From Pinus tabuliformis (taxonomy: Eukaryota > Streptophyta > Pinopsida > Pinales > Pinaceae), in assembly GCA_031772625.1 (NCBI GenBank), contig CM062814.1, forward strand, positions 364,905,750 through 364,969,749: DNA of 64,000 nt. Reading direction: 5' to 3'. This document shows, piece by piece, positions 12,509-22,101 of the stretch. Both the position numbers and the translations under genes were made by a program. Under the pieces are notes generated by a model that did no database searches, was not told where the DNA came from, and saw only the letters and a program-made list of their open reading frames with translations. How positions within the stretch are numbered: position 1 is the first letter of the stretch; each line of letters opens with the position of its first letter.

Positions 12509-13933
12509 GCCTATTTTAACTCTTTTAGATTGTGATTTTTCATGTTTGTATTTTCAAATCATGTTTCACCTGTTTTTATGATGTCGACTCCATTTATAGT
12601 CAAGTAACATAATTTAAATAAAAATTGCAGTAACTATCTATTTATGGATTGAGAAAGGCAATCTAAATTTAAAAAGTTACAATATCTTCGAAATTTACAT
12701 GTGTCACAAGCCAAATCTTTCTTTTATACCTTACCCTCAAATTTAACTTTGGGATGTTCCAGAAACGTGAATGTTAACAATGGTTTAAACTCCATGCTTG
12801 TGACATTGTGACCGAAAACATTGAATTCCAGCGAATCATAGTGGGCCGCTTCTGTAAATGTCATATTAAACTATTTTTTAATCATTTTTTTAATCCTTAA
12901 TATTTGTTTTGTGGGAAGCCTTAACCTATTACAAAAAATACCAACTCGATCACCTCGAATATTATCATGTTCGCCGCTCTACCCTAATGAATTTATTATG
13001 ACACCGACTTGTATTATGGCACATAGAAAAACTTTAGACAGAGAAATTTCTGTGTGGTTGGAGTTTTGTAATGAAGGGCCAAGTTTTCCATGAAATTACT
13101 TGAAAATGAAATTAAACATAAATAATAGAGCCCAAATTTGTTTGTGTTTAACGTTTATGCTATGACTATAGGTTTGATTCTTTAAATGATTTCAAAGTTT
13201 ATTTCTGTGGTTTCAATGGTCTCCATAAATTTGTATCCAATAATGACGATGCTTTAACGTTTGCTTTCATAAATATTGGTTTTGATTATTAAATGATTAA
13301 AGTCCATTTCTTTCCTTTCATTAGTCCGGACCTCCTTATACAGTTTAACTTTGACGCAAACGTTCGCCTCAAACACGATGCTTGACTTGTTACAGATTCC
13401 CGGACGGAAAACGTGATTTCAAGAGATGCCACAACTACAAGCAAAAACCTATCAACATATTAAGCAAAACCTATAAATATATCAGAAAAAATTCCATTAG
13501 ATGTTACAGCATATAAATATATTAAGTAAAACCTATAAAAAATTTATGAGAACAAGTTGTGGGAGATGTTACAGGATGGAAGCAAAATCTATAAAAGATA
13601 AGAACTGTGGAGATGCCAGCTATGAAGCTGCAACGTTTTCCTCCTGCCAGTAGCTATCATGATTGGATTAAAAATTCAGATGATGAAAGCCTCTACGGTT
13701 CTTCACAATCATTGATAATGCCACTTGTCCTGTCGTTCCACTTGTTACAATTATTTCTAACAACTTGTTACAAAATTTTGGTTTTGATATATAAATATTC
13801 GGTCTTCGTTAGCAGAAACACAGACCAGTATCGAGTGCTGTTGCCCGCAGCTGAAGGATTCATTCGTTTATTTATTAAGACAGTGAAGGACGTTAGTTAT
13901 ATATCATTTTTAGCGTTTGCAAGCGTTGTAATC
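12509..13933. other. Unique sequence upstream of the laccase remnant
   Basis: No convincing gene. Around 13440-13600 short phrases such as ATATTAAG.AAAACCTATAAA recur imperfectly. A piece of about 40 bases at 12945-12985 (ATCACCTCGAATATTATCAT and the following TTCGCCG) resembles 63350-63390, right of block C. The region presumably held the laccase promoter, but I cannot pick a reliable core element. Confidence 0.5.
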
Positions 13934-15813
13934 ATGTCAATGCAACCAGTATGTGCATTCAGGCTTGTTTTTCTAATCTCATTTGTTGCTCGTTTGGCTG
14001 CCATTACAAATGCAGACCTCCACAGATATACCTTCATTGTAAGTTTTTCTTTTTAGCCAGTTTGATGTTTTTAGCCAGATAGACCATAAGCAAAGAATGA
14101 AAGACTTCACCTACAGGCTCAAATAGTGGATATCTTTAATATTTGATGTTTGGATGCCTCGACCGATTGAACCGACGAATATTACCAGGCTATGCAAGAC
14201 CTATGAATTAGTCGTCGTCAATGGACAGTTACCAGGCCCAACGATTCATATACGAAAGGGGGACAGTCTTATTGTTAAAGTTTATAACAGAGCCAAGTAT
14301 AATGCAACTATTCACTGGTATGTCACTATGACCTGAATTGGACTAGATAAGAATAGTATATCTACTGCGGCAATGCTTATTTATTATAATATAGATTCGC
14401 CTTAAATATGAGTTATATGAGTTGTCAGTTTAGGGTTTTGTTGGTCATGGTTCCATCAAAGGTGATCAAAGTTTTTATGTTTCTATGAGCATTGAACATT
14501 AGCATTGTATATAAAACCTTGACCTACATTTAGCGGAACCATAAACATGAGGAATCGTATCTGACCGCTTGCATTTAAAACCAATCTGCATAATGGATAT
14601 GCGTTGCCTATCTGCTGCCGTTTATAGATATATTTGATGCGTATAGATGCCGTCCTCGCAGACATATTTGATGGGTATAGATTATAAGATTCCTCCTTAT
14701 ATATGTCAGGCATGGAGTGAAGCAGTTGCGTACAGCGTGGGCTGATGGACCTGCATATGTTACACAATGTCCCATTCCACCAGGTGGCCGTTACACATAC
14801 AGTTTCAACATTACTGATCAAGAAGGAACCTTGTGGTGGCATGCTCATGTGTCATGTCTCCTAGCTACTGTGCATGGAGCTTTCGTAATCTACCCTATGA
14901 AAGAAAGCTCATATCCATTTCCTAAACCCCATGGGGAAACTCCTCTTATAATAGCTAATGAGTTGCTTTGACCTTCCACACAGAAATCATTAATGTATGT
15001 TTAATGGCTAATATTGATTAAAAGCGATGCTGTAATTGAACAGGAGAATGGTGGAACGCTGACCATATAGCGGCTATAGACGAAGCACTCCGCACTGGTG
15101 GTGCGCCCAATTTGTCGGATGCATATAACCTAAATGGACAGCCAGGAAACCTGTATAACTGCTCTAGGGCAGGTATTAATACTTTCCTTTCATAGATCAG
15201 GTATTGAAATTATATAAATCGGTTTGTTGAATATTGACTTACAGATATTGTTGATGCAGGAACATTGAGAAACTTATCTTCTACGGATGGTCAATGCTGC
15301 ACTCAATAGTGCGCACATTTTCAAGATAGCAGGCCACAAATTTACAGTTGTGGCTGTCGATGGTTCCTACACCAAGCCATAGAAAACGGATGTAATCGTC
15401 ATTGCTCCCGGCCAGACTACTGATGTTCTTGTCACCGCCGACCAACCAGTAGGCAGATACTATATGGCTGCCCGAGTTTAATCTGGTTGATTCTCCACAG
15501 CGCAACACCGTGATCGCTCCAATAAGCGGGTGGGTTGCCATAAGATTCAAAGCTGACAATCCAGGTATATACATACATAAACTCATTTGCTCTTCAATTT
15601 GATTACTATCCTGCCGGTTTTATTCCCAAATTACAGCTCGCTCGATATTAAATGCATTAAATTATCTTAGTTCTTTGGACAGGAGTGTGGTTTCAGCATT
15701 GTCATTTAGACGACCATTTAGCGTGGGGATTGAATATGGTGTTCCTAGTGAAGAACGGTCGCGGTCCTTTGGCAACATTAGAACCTCCCCCTGCAGACCT
15801 TCCAAAGTGCTAG
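13934..15813 (+). pseudogene. Laccase pseudogene with internal deletion
   Basis: Remnant of a secreted multicopper oxidase of the plant laccase family (oxidation of monolignols in the wall). Exon-like pieces: 13934-14038 (Met, hydrophobic signal peptide, NADLHRYTFI) before a GTAAGT donor; about 14150-14317 (NITRLCKTYELVVVNGQ to ATIHW); 14710-about 14965 ([19 protein letters not shown] copper motif); 15044-15172 ([15 protein letters not shown]); 15260-15564; 15683-15813 ([16 protein letters not shown] copper motif, stop). In the 15260-15564 piece the frame goes from GRYYMAAR (domain 2) directly to [10 protein letters not shown] (domain 3), so a few hundred residues, including the HPMHLHG-type copper motif, are gone. 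In-frame stops occur at the positions expected for Gly before ETYLLRM and for Tyr after SYTKP; the acceptor before the second exon and the donor after the third look lost. Confidence 0.93.
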
Positions 15814-15899
15814 AAAGAGAAGGAAATATCAATAACCATATCTGGACACACTGAGGGATCCTTATTGATTTAAAATCTACGGCCATTAGTGGCGTAGTT
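15814..15899. other. Short spacer between laccase stop and Copia-1
   Basis: About 85 bp of former laccase 3' flank. The Copia-1 target duplication AAAAT begins immediately after it. Confidence 0.6.
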
Positions 15900-15904
15900 A
15901 AAAT
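15900..15904. repeat. Left target-site duplication AAAAT of Copia-1
   Basis: AAAAT directly before the 5' LTR terminal TGTTAAATTG, matched exactly by AAAAT at 22097-22101. Confidence 0.92.
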
Positions 15905-16805
15905 TGTTAAATTGTAATTTTGAACAGCGCGGCGGCTTTTGGAAAACCGTCCGGTCTCCCCGCACCACCATTCGCAAAAGGCGGTATCCGTAGCTGAGGA
16001 CCCGACACAATCAAACGGCTCCACGCGTCCCTTGTACAAACACCAAAACCGCTTTCCCCGGACGCTAAAGGTCGTTTTGTTTGCGCGACCTTGGCGAGCG
16101 AATTGCGTTGGATCGAGTTTGGTGGCTCGGATCGGCGCGAAGCTGCGCGGAGGTTAACAACCGGGCGCGACGAATGGGGTGGCGACACGTGGCACCGAAG
16201 TGACGACAGCCGACCCCGCCCACGTCAAAATGAATTTTTTTTTGTCGTTTTGTGGTTGACCACCGTGGAGGAAACGTCGTGGTTTTTAATGCTTTTACGT
16301 GATTTAGGTGAGGCCTTTAATATGGTGATGGGCACACGTCCCATATATTTTTTATATGTTTTTATATACGTTGTCATAAATATAGTCTACATGTTGTAGT
16401 TTTTTTTAATGGATGTATGGTGTCTGCGCGCGGTTTTTTTTGTAGAACATGTATTGAACGCACAGCAGTGCGAGATACAGAACAAGGGAGGCATGTAATG
16501 GTTGTTAGCCATTGAAGAACAGAGAGCTGTTTTTGTAATATCCACAGCAGTGGAAAATCTGTGACTGCAACAGAGTTTGTTTTGTGAATCCCTCTTTGCA
16601 CAGAGGATGAAATATGTATCAGTCTTTTGTTTTAAATCAATAGAAATGTGTTGATGTGTTGTGACTGTGTAATGGACTGTGTTCTGAGTTAATTTTTTTT
16701 AAAAGAGGTTCTCTGCAAAAGATCCTGGACAGAAGAAACAGAGCATTGTCTCTGTGGTGAATATTTAATTGGTTTTGGTATTTTCTCCATTAAAAATTCC
16801 CAACA
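15905..16805 (+). repeat. 5' LTR of Copia-1
   Basis: 901 bp, TGTTAAATTG at the start and CCCAACA at the end, nearly identical to 21195-22096. The first 300 bp are GC- and CpG-rich, unlike the flanks; the middle contains TATATTTTTTATATG, a plausible promoter region, and the rest would be R/U5. Promoter and polyadenylation points cannot be fixed from sequence alone. Confidence 0.96.
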
Positions 16806-16806
16806 G

Positions 16807-16818
16807 TGGTATCAGAGC
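16807..16818 (+). other. Primer-binding site of Copia-1
   Basis: TGGTATCAGAGC, complementary to the 3' end of plant initiator tRNA-Met, one base after the 5' LTR. It primes minus-strand DNA synthesis and is the usual site of plant Copia elements. Confidence 0.95.
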
Positions 16819-17016
16819 AGGCTCAGGCTCTTTAAAGAAGTTAAAGAAGCTGAAGGGAGAAGGTTGTTGCTGCAGAAAAACTTCTCAGGTAGACAGAAGA
16901 CTCAGACAGCGAAGGATTCAGGTATTCCCCAAAAGCATTTCTCTTGTTATTGCTGAAGACAGTCAGTTGTTTTTTTTTTTTTTAAAACAGTCAAGGATTT
17001 AAAGCCATAGTTAAAG

Positions 17017-18009
17017 ATGCAAGGAATGGCCAGCACAAGCACTGGTATGGGTATGTTTAACACCCAGCTCCCACAGTTTAATGGGAAGAACTATGACTAC
17101 TGGTCAATAACTATGACAGCCTTGTTTTCCTCTCAAGATTTATGGGAAATAGTTGAAGATGGTTTTGAAGAACCAGCAGATGAAACTGAGTTTAATAGAT
17201 TAACTCCAGCAGAGAGAGATCTGCTGAAGAGCAATAGGAAGAAAGATTCAAAAGCTCGTGTGTTGTTGTATCTAGCAGTGGACCAGAGTATGTTTCCAAG
17301 GTTAGCAGCAGCTAAGACAGCCAATGAAGCATGGCAAACCCTCAAGACAACCTATCAAGGCATGGAGAGAGTGAAGATAGCAAAACTACAATTGCTGAGG
17401 AAGGATTTTGAGAATCTGTGCATGAAGGAGTCAGACAACATTGAATCATTCTTCACTCATGTGATTGGTGTAATCACACAAATGAGAACTCATGGAGAAA
17501 CCATTGAAGACAGAAGGGTTGTGGAGAAAATATTGAGGGTCTTACCCTCAAGGTTTGATGCCTTAGTCACCACCATTGAAGAGACAAAGGATCTCTCAAA
17601 TTATTCAGTTGATGAGCTACATGCATCACTGATAACACATGAGCAGAGGTTGAGTAGGAATGAAAACTCATCCCTTGAGCAAGCCTTCAAGACCCAGATG
17701 TCCTTTGGAAGAGGAAGAGGTCAAGGAAGAGGAAACCGAAGAGGAAGAGGCAGAAGCCAGAACAGAGGTGGAAGGAACAGCCCATCAAATGCACAAGGAA
17801 GAGGCAGCAATCCAAATCAGAACCAAGGTCATGGCAGCAGCCAACAAAGAGATCAGTATCAGGCTCAAGGACAAAGGTATGATAAATCTAATGTTCAATG
17901 CTATTATTGCAAAAAGTATGGACATTATGCAAGTGATTGTACAAAGAAACAACATGATATGAACAACAGACAAAATGCAAATGTTACAAGAGGAAACAAC
18001 AGTCAATAA
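17017..18009 (+). CDS. Copia-1 gag (capsid/nucleocapsid)
   Basis: A 330-residue frame. The N-terminal part (residues about 15-230) is the plant Copia gag fold, with QFNGKNYDYWSITMTALF, the AWQTLKTTYQG box and the LRKDFENLCMKE box. A Gly/Arg/Asn/Gln-rich basic tract (about 230-300) leads to the zinc knuckle CYYCKKYGHYASDC (CX2CX4HX4C). It would package element RNA in cytoplasmic particles. The Met is chosen because it follows the primer site by about 200 bp and precedes the first conserved block. The frame ends in TAA at 18007, but the protease continues in the same frame six bases later, so this stop is probably a mutation in a single gag-pol polyprotein. Confidence 0.93.
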   Translation: MQGMASTSTGMGMFNTQLPQFNGKNYDYWSITMTALFSSQDLWEIVEDGFEEPADETEFNRLTPAERDLLKSNRKKDSKARVLLYLAVDQSMFPRLAAAKTANEAWQTLKTTYQGMERVKIAKLQLLRKDFENLCMKESDNIESFFTHVIGVITQMRTHGETIEDRRVVEKILRVLPSRFDALVTTIEETKDLSNYSVDELHASLITHEQRLSRNENSSLEQAFKTQMSFGRGRGQGRGNRRGRGRSQNRGGRNSPSNAQGRGSNPNQNQGHGSSQQRDQYQAQGQRYDKSNVQCYYCKKYGHYASDCTKKQHDMNNRQNANVTRGNNSQ

Positions 18010-18015
18010 AATGTC

Positions 18016-18279
18016 TTGTTAGCTTGTAACATGGTTGAAACACATAGTGAAGACATATGGCTTTTAGACCCAGGTTGCAGCAACCATATGACAGGAAACA
18101 TTGCCCTCTTCTCAGCCTTAAATCAAAACTTGAAGTCAGAAGTCACACTAGGAACTGATAGTAAAGTCTCTGTTATGGGAAAAGGAGAGGTAAAAATATT
18201 TACAAAGCAAGGAGAAAGGAAAACCATAGCAGATGTCTACTATGTCCCCGGAATGAGATGTAACCTATTGAGTGTTTGA
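18016..18279 (+). pseudogene. Copia-1 protease segment
   Basis: Same frame as gag. It contains DIWLLDPGCSNHMTG, the aspartic protease active site that cleaves the polyprotein. The usual D-S-G has become D-P-G, which would probably disable it. VYYVPGMRCNLLSV follows, then TGA at 18277-18279 where relatives have Gly. The frame continues directly into the pre-integrase region, so this is one broken polyprotein and not a separate gene. Confidence 0.9.
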
Positions 18280-19029
18280 CAACTTATCCAAAAGGGTTAC
18301 AATGTTTACTTTGTAAATGATGTGTGCACCATCATGGACATACCACCCAGCAAAAGATGCATTGCTGAAGTGAAGATGACAAGGAACAGGATGTTCCCTC
18401 TCCGGATCAGGGCAGACATGAAGAACAAAAGGGAAGTGGCAGCAGTCACCCAAGAGGCCTTCCAAAGCGTGCCAAAGGATGAGAACTGGTTATGGCACTT
18501 GAGATTCGGGCATCTAAATTTTGGAGGTCTAAACTTATTGAGCAGAAAAGGAATGGTAAAGGGATTACCATTGATAGAGAAGCCGGACAACCTTTGTGAA
18601 GGTTGTATATTGGGCAAACAACATAGAGAAAGTTTTCCATCAGGGAAAAGCATAAGGGCAAAGACACCCTTAGAGATTATCCACTCAGATTTGTGTGGAC
18701 CAATGCAAGCTCCATCATTAGCAAGCAGCCTATATTTCTTAACATTCATTGATGATTTTACAAGGAAGACTTGGATATATTTCCTCAAGAACAAAAGTGA
18801 AGTTTTTGAGAAATTCCAAAACTTCAAAGCACTTGTGGAGAACCAAAGCGGGCTGCACATAAAAGTATTGAGAACTGATAGAGGAGGTGAGTATATCTCA
18901 AATGAATTCCTAAAGTTTTGTAGAGAAAATGGAATTCATAAACAGTTTACAACTCGGTACACCCCACAGCAAAATGGAGTTGCTGAAGGAAGAACAAGAC
19001 CATCATGGATATGGCGAGGAGCATGCTGA
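18280..19029 (+). pseudogene. Copia-1 pre-integrase and integrase (5' part)
   Basis: This segment joins element cDNA to host DNA. It shows the HHCC zinc site (WHLRFGH ... LCEGCILGK), then the DDE core: HSDLCGPM (first Asp), FIDDFTRKTWIYF, LRTDRGGEY (second Asp) and [10 protein letters not shown] leading to the Glu. After GVAE one A is missing (about 18986, in GAAGGAAGAACA where GAAAGGAAGAACA is expected), so this frame closes at 19029. The true continuation is the +1 frame from 19005. Confidence 0.93.
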
Positions 19030-20516
19030 AGGCAAAGCATTTGCCGAATGAGTATTGGGCTGAAGTTGTACATTGTGCAGTTTATATACTGAACAGATGT
19101 CCTACAAAAGCAGTCATGAACAAAGTGCCAGAAGAGGCATGGAGTGGGAGAAAGCAACTAGTCACCCATATGAGAGTTTTTGGATGTGTGGCCTATGCAC
19201 ACATTCCGGATCAGCTAAGGAAGAAGTTGGACAGCAAAGGGGAGAAGTGTATCCTTATTGGATACAGTGATGAATCCAAAGTCTACAGGCTGTACATCCC
19301 ATCTACCAAGAAGTTCTTTGTTAGCAGAGATGTTCAATTCATTGAGGAGGAAGCTTGGGATGGAAGCATAGAGAAAACAGTGAATGTTAAAAACTGTTTG
19401 TCTCATGATGAAGATGAAGAGGAAGTGGCTGAAATGGATCCCCAAACAGCAACACCAACACAAGAACAACAAGGTACACCATTGAGGATCAATGAGAGTG
19501 CTTCTCCAAGCACACCACAAGGAGGAAATTCAAGTGCATCTTCAAGCACTTGCACACCAAGTGAACGAGGTAAGAAGTTTAGAAATCTAAGTGAAATTTA
19601 TGAAGAAGGAATGAATTCCTTATTTGCCTTGTTTTGTCATGTTGATGATCCTATTCATTTCGAGGATGCAATTAAAGATAGGAAATGGATAGAAGCTATG
19701 GATGAGGAGATGAATGCCATAGAGAGAAAAAAAACATGGGATTTGGTTGAGCTACCGAAAGACAAAGAAGTCATTGGTGTGAAATGGGTCTACAAGACCA
19801 AGAGCAATGCTGAAGGCAAGATTGAAAGGCATAAAGCAAGGCTGGTTGTCAAAGGCTACAAGCAGCAGTATGGAAGAGATTATGAGGAGACTTTCGCCCC
19901 GGTTGCAAGAATGGAAACCGTGAGAGCAGTGCTGTCCATAGCAGCTCAAAACAAATGGAAAGTCTACCAAATGGATGTGAAATCAGCATTCCTAAATGGA
20001 GTGTTAATGGAAGAGGTTTATGTGGAGCAGCCTCTCGGATATGAGAAGAAAGGTGAAGAGCACAAAGTGTGCAAATTGAAGAAAGCTCTTTATGGGCTGA
20101 AGCAAGCGCCAAGAGCATGGTACAGCATGATAGATTCATATCTATTGGATAATGAATTTGACAAATGTGAAGGAGAACCCACAGTCTACATCAAGGAAAA
20201 GGATGGTAAAATTTTAATTGTTGTCTTGTATGTAGATGATGTTATTTTCACTGGAAATGATATTTATCTTATTGAGAATTTTAAATCAGTCATGAAGGAT
20301 GAATTTGAAATGACTGACATGGGTTTGTTGAGATACTTCTTAGGCATAGAAGTAGATCAAAATGAAAAAGGAATTTTTATATCTCAAGCAAGATATGTAA
20401 ATCAAGTTTTGGGCAGATTTAAGATGGAAGAATGCAAGGCAACAATCACTCCCACAGTGATGGGATTAAAACTCAGCAGAGAGGACAGCAGCAAGGATTT
20501 TGATCCTAGTTTGTAA
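19005..20516 (+). pseudogene. Copia-1 integrase C-terminus and reverse transcriptase
   Basis: A 503-residue frame continuing after the frameshift. It begins [20 protein letters not shown] (integrase C-terminal side) and has [19 protein letters not shown] Ser/Thr/Glu-rich linker of about 100 residues leads to the [62 protein letters not shown] and the catalytic [11 protein letters not shown]. All main RT motifs look intact. The frame stops at TAA 20514-20516 in the phrase before KSVVGSLMYL, where relatives have Tyr, so this is a point mutation and RNase H follows in frame. Confidence 0.95.
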
Positions 20517-21200
20517 AAAAGTGTTGTAGGCAGTCTTATGTATTTAACAACAACTAGACCTGATATTATGTATGCTGTTAGCTTAATTTCCAGATTTATG
20601 GAGAGGCCAAAGGAGGCACATTGGCAAGCAGCAAAGAGAATTTTGAGGTATGTCAAAGGTACCAAAATGTTTGGAATTCTATATCATGCCTCAGAACATT
20701 CAGATTTGGTTGGGTACACAGATAGCGATTGGGCTGGAAGTGTAGATGATCGGAAGAGCACTTCTGGTTATGTTTTTAATATGGGTTCAGGAGCCATTTC
20801 ATGGGCTTCTAAGAAGCAGTCCATTGTAGCATTGTCTACAGCAGAGGCAGAATATGTGGCAGCGAGAGCAGCAGCATGTCAGGCAGTTTGGATGAGAAGG
20901 ATGTTGAGAAGCTTAGGCCAAGAGCAGGAAAAAGCGACAGTGGTCTTTTGTGACAATAGCTTAGCTATTGCTTTGTCAAAGAATTCAGTGTTTCATAAGA
21001 GAACGAAACACATCGATACAAGGTTTCACTACATCAGAGAATTAGTGAACAATGGAGAAATTGTCCTAGAACATTGCAGGACCCAGGAACAGGTTGCAGA
21101 CATCTTGACAAAGCCACTGGTTCAGAAGAGTTTCGAATTTTTGAGAAAGTTTTTGGGAATGACCGAACACGCGGCTGTTAAAATTAAAGGGGAGTGTTAA
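20517..21200 (+). pseudogene. Copia-1 RNase H and pol C-terminus
   Basis: In frame with the RT beyond the TAA. It shows VGSLMYLTTTRPDIMYAV, AKRILRYVKGT, YTDSDWAGSVDDRKSTSGYV (catalytic Asp residues), ALSTAEAEYVAA, FCDNSLAIALSKN, RTKHIDTRFHYIRE and QVADILTKPL. All expected motifs are present. The natural stop TAA lies at 21198-21200, just inside the 3' LTR, so the end of pol overlaps the polypurine tract and LTR edge. Confidence 0.94.
21184..21194 (+). other. Polypurine tract of Copia-1
   Basis: TTAAAGGGGAG immediately before the 3' LTR TGTTAAATTG; the purine-rich primer for plus-strand DNA synthesis. Confidence 0.9.
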
Positions 21201-22096
21201 ATTGTAATTTTGAGCAGCGCGGCCGCTTTTGGAAAACCACCCTGTCTCCCGGCACCACCATTCGCAAAAGGCGGTATCCGTCGCTGAGGACCCGACACAA
21301 TCAAACGGCGCCACGCGTCCCTTGTACAAACACCAAAACCGCTTTCCCCGGACGCTAAAGGTCATTTTGTTTGTGCGACCTTGGCGAGCGAATGGCGTTG
21401 GATCGAGTTTGGTGACTCGGATCGGCGTGAAGCTGCACGGAGGTTAACAACCGGGCGCGACGAATGGGGTGGCGACACGTGGCACCGAAGTGACGACAGC
21501 CGACCCCCGCCCACGTCAAAATGAATTTTTTTTTGTCGTTTTGTGGTTGACCGCCGTGGAGGAAACGTCGTGGTTTTTAATGCTTTTACGTGATTTAGGT
21601 GAGGCCTTTAATATGGTGATGGGCACACGTCCCATATATTTTTTATATGTTTTTATATACGTTGTCATAAATATAGTCTACGTGTTGTAGTTTTTTTTAA
21701 TGGATGTATGGTGTCTGCGCGCGGTTTTTTTCGTAGAACATGTATTGAACGCACAACAGTGCGAGATACAGAACAAGGGAGGCATGTAATGGTTGTTAGC
21801 CATTGAAGAACAGAGAGCTGTTTTTGTAATATCCACAGCAGTGGAAAATCTGTGACTGCAACAGAGTTTGTTTTGTGAATCCCTCTTTGCACAGAGGATG
21901 AAATATGTATCAGTCTTTTGTTTTAAATCAATAGAAATGTGTTGATGTGTTGTGACTGTGTAATGGACTGTGTTCTGAGTTAATTTTTTTTAAAAGAAGT
22001 TCTTTGCAAAAGATCCTGGACAGAAGAAACAGAGCATTGTCTCTGTGGTGAATATTTAATTGGTTTTGGTATTTTCTCCATTAAAAATACCCAACA
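21195..22096 (+). repeat. 3' LTR of Copia-1
   Basis: 902 bp and nearly identical to 15905-16805. Differences are concentrated in the first 300 bp, largely C/T and G/A changes at CpG, in line with decay of methylated cytosine. Confidence 0.96.
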
Positions 22097-22101
22097 AAAA
22101 T
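22097..22101. repeat. Right target-site duplication AAAAT of Copia-1
   Basis: Exact match to 15900-15904. Confidence 0.92.

Larger units (their letters stand above)
15905..22096 (+). mobile_element. Copia-1: young, nearly intact Ty1/Copia element
   Basis: Complete LTR retrotransposon of about 6.2 kb: LTRs of 901 and 902 bp with TG...CA ends, tRNA-Met primer-binding site, gag, protease, integrase, RT and RNase H in Copia order, a polypurine tract, and a 5-bp target duplication. By eye the LTRs differ at about 21 of about 901 positions plus one indel (about 2.3%), many at CpG. The internal region has only three in-frame stops (18007, 18277, 20514) and one 1-base frameshift (about 18986). It is the youngest large insertion in the window and lies in the 3' flank of the already broken laccase. 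I do not assign a Copia lineage. Confidence 0.97.

Noticed and set aside
13590-13597. TATAAAAG as the laccase TATA box
   Set aside because: It lies over 300 bp before the Met in an AT-rich stretch with several similar strings, so there is no way to prefer it.
15662-16188. Minus-strand frames across the laccase end and Copia-1 LTR
   Set aside because: They cross an insertion junction and run antisense to clear laccase and LTR sequence.
17660-17962. 100-codon Glu/Arg-rich frame within gag
   Set aside because: Shadow of the Gly/Arg-rich gag nucleocapsid in another frame.
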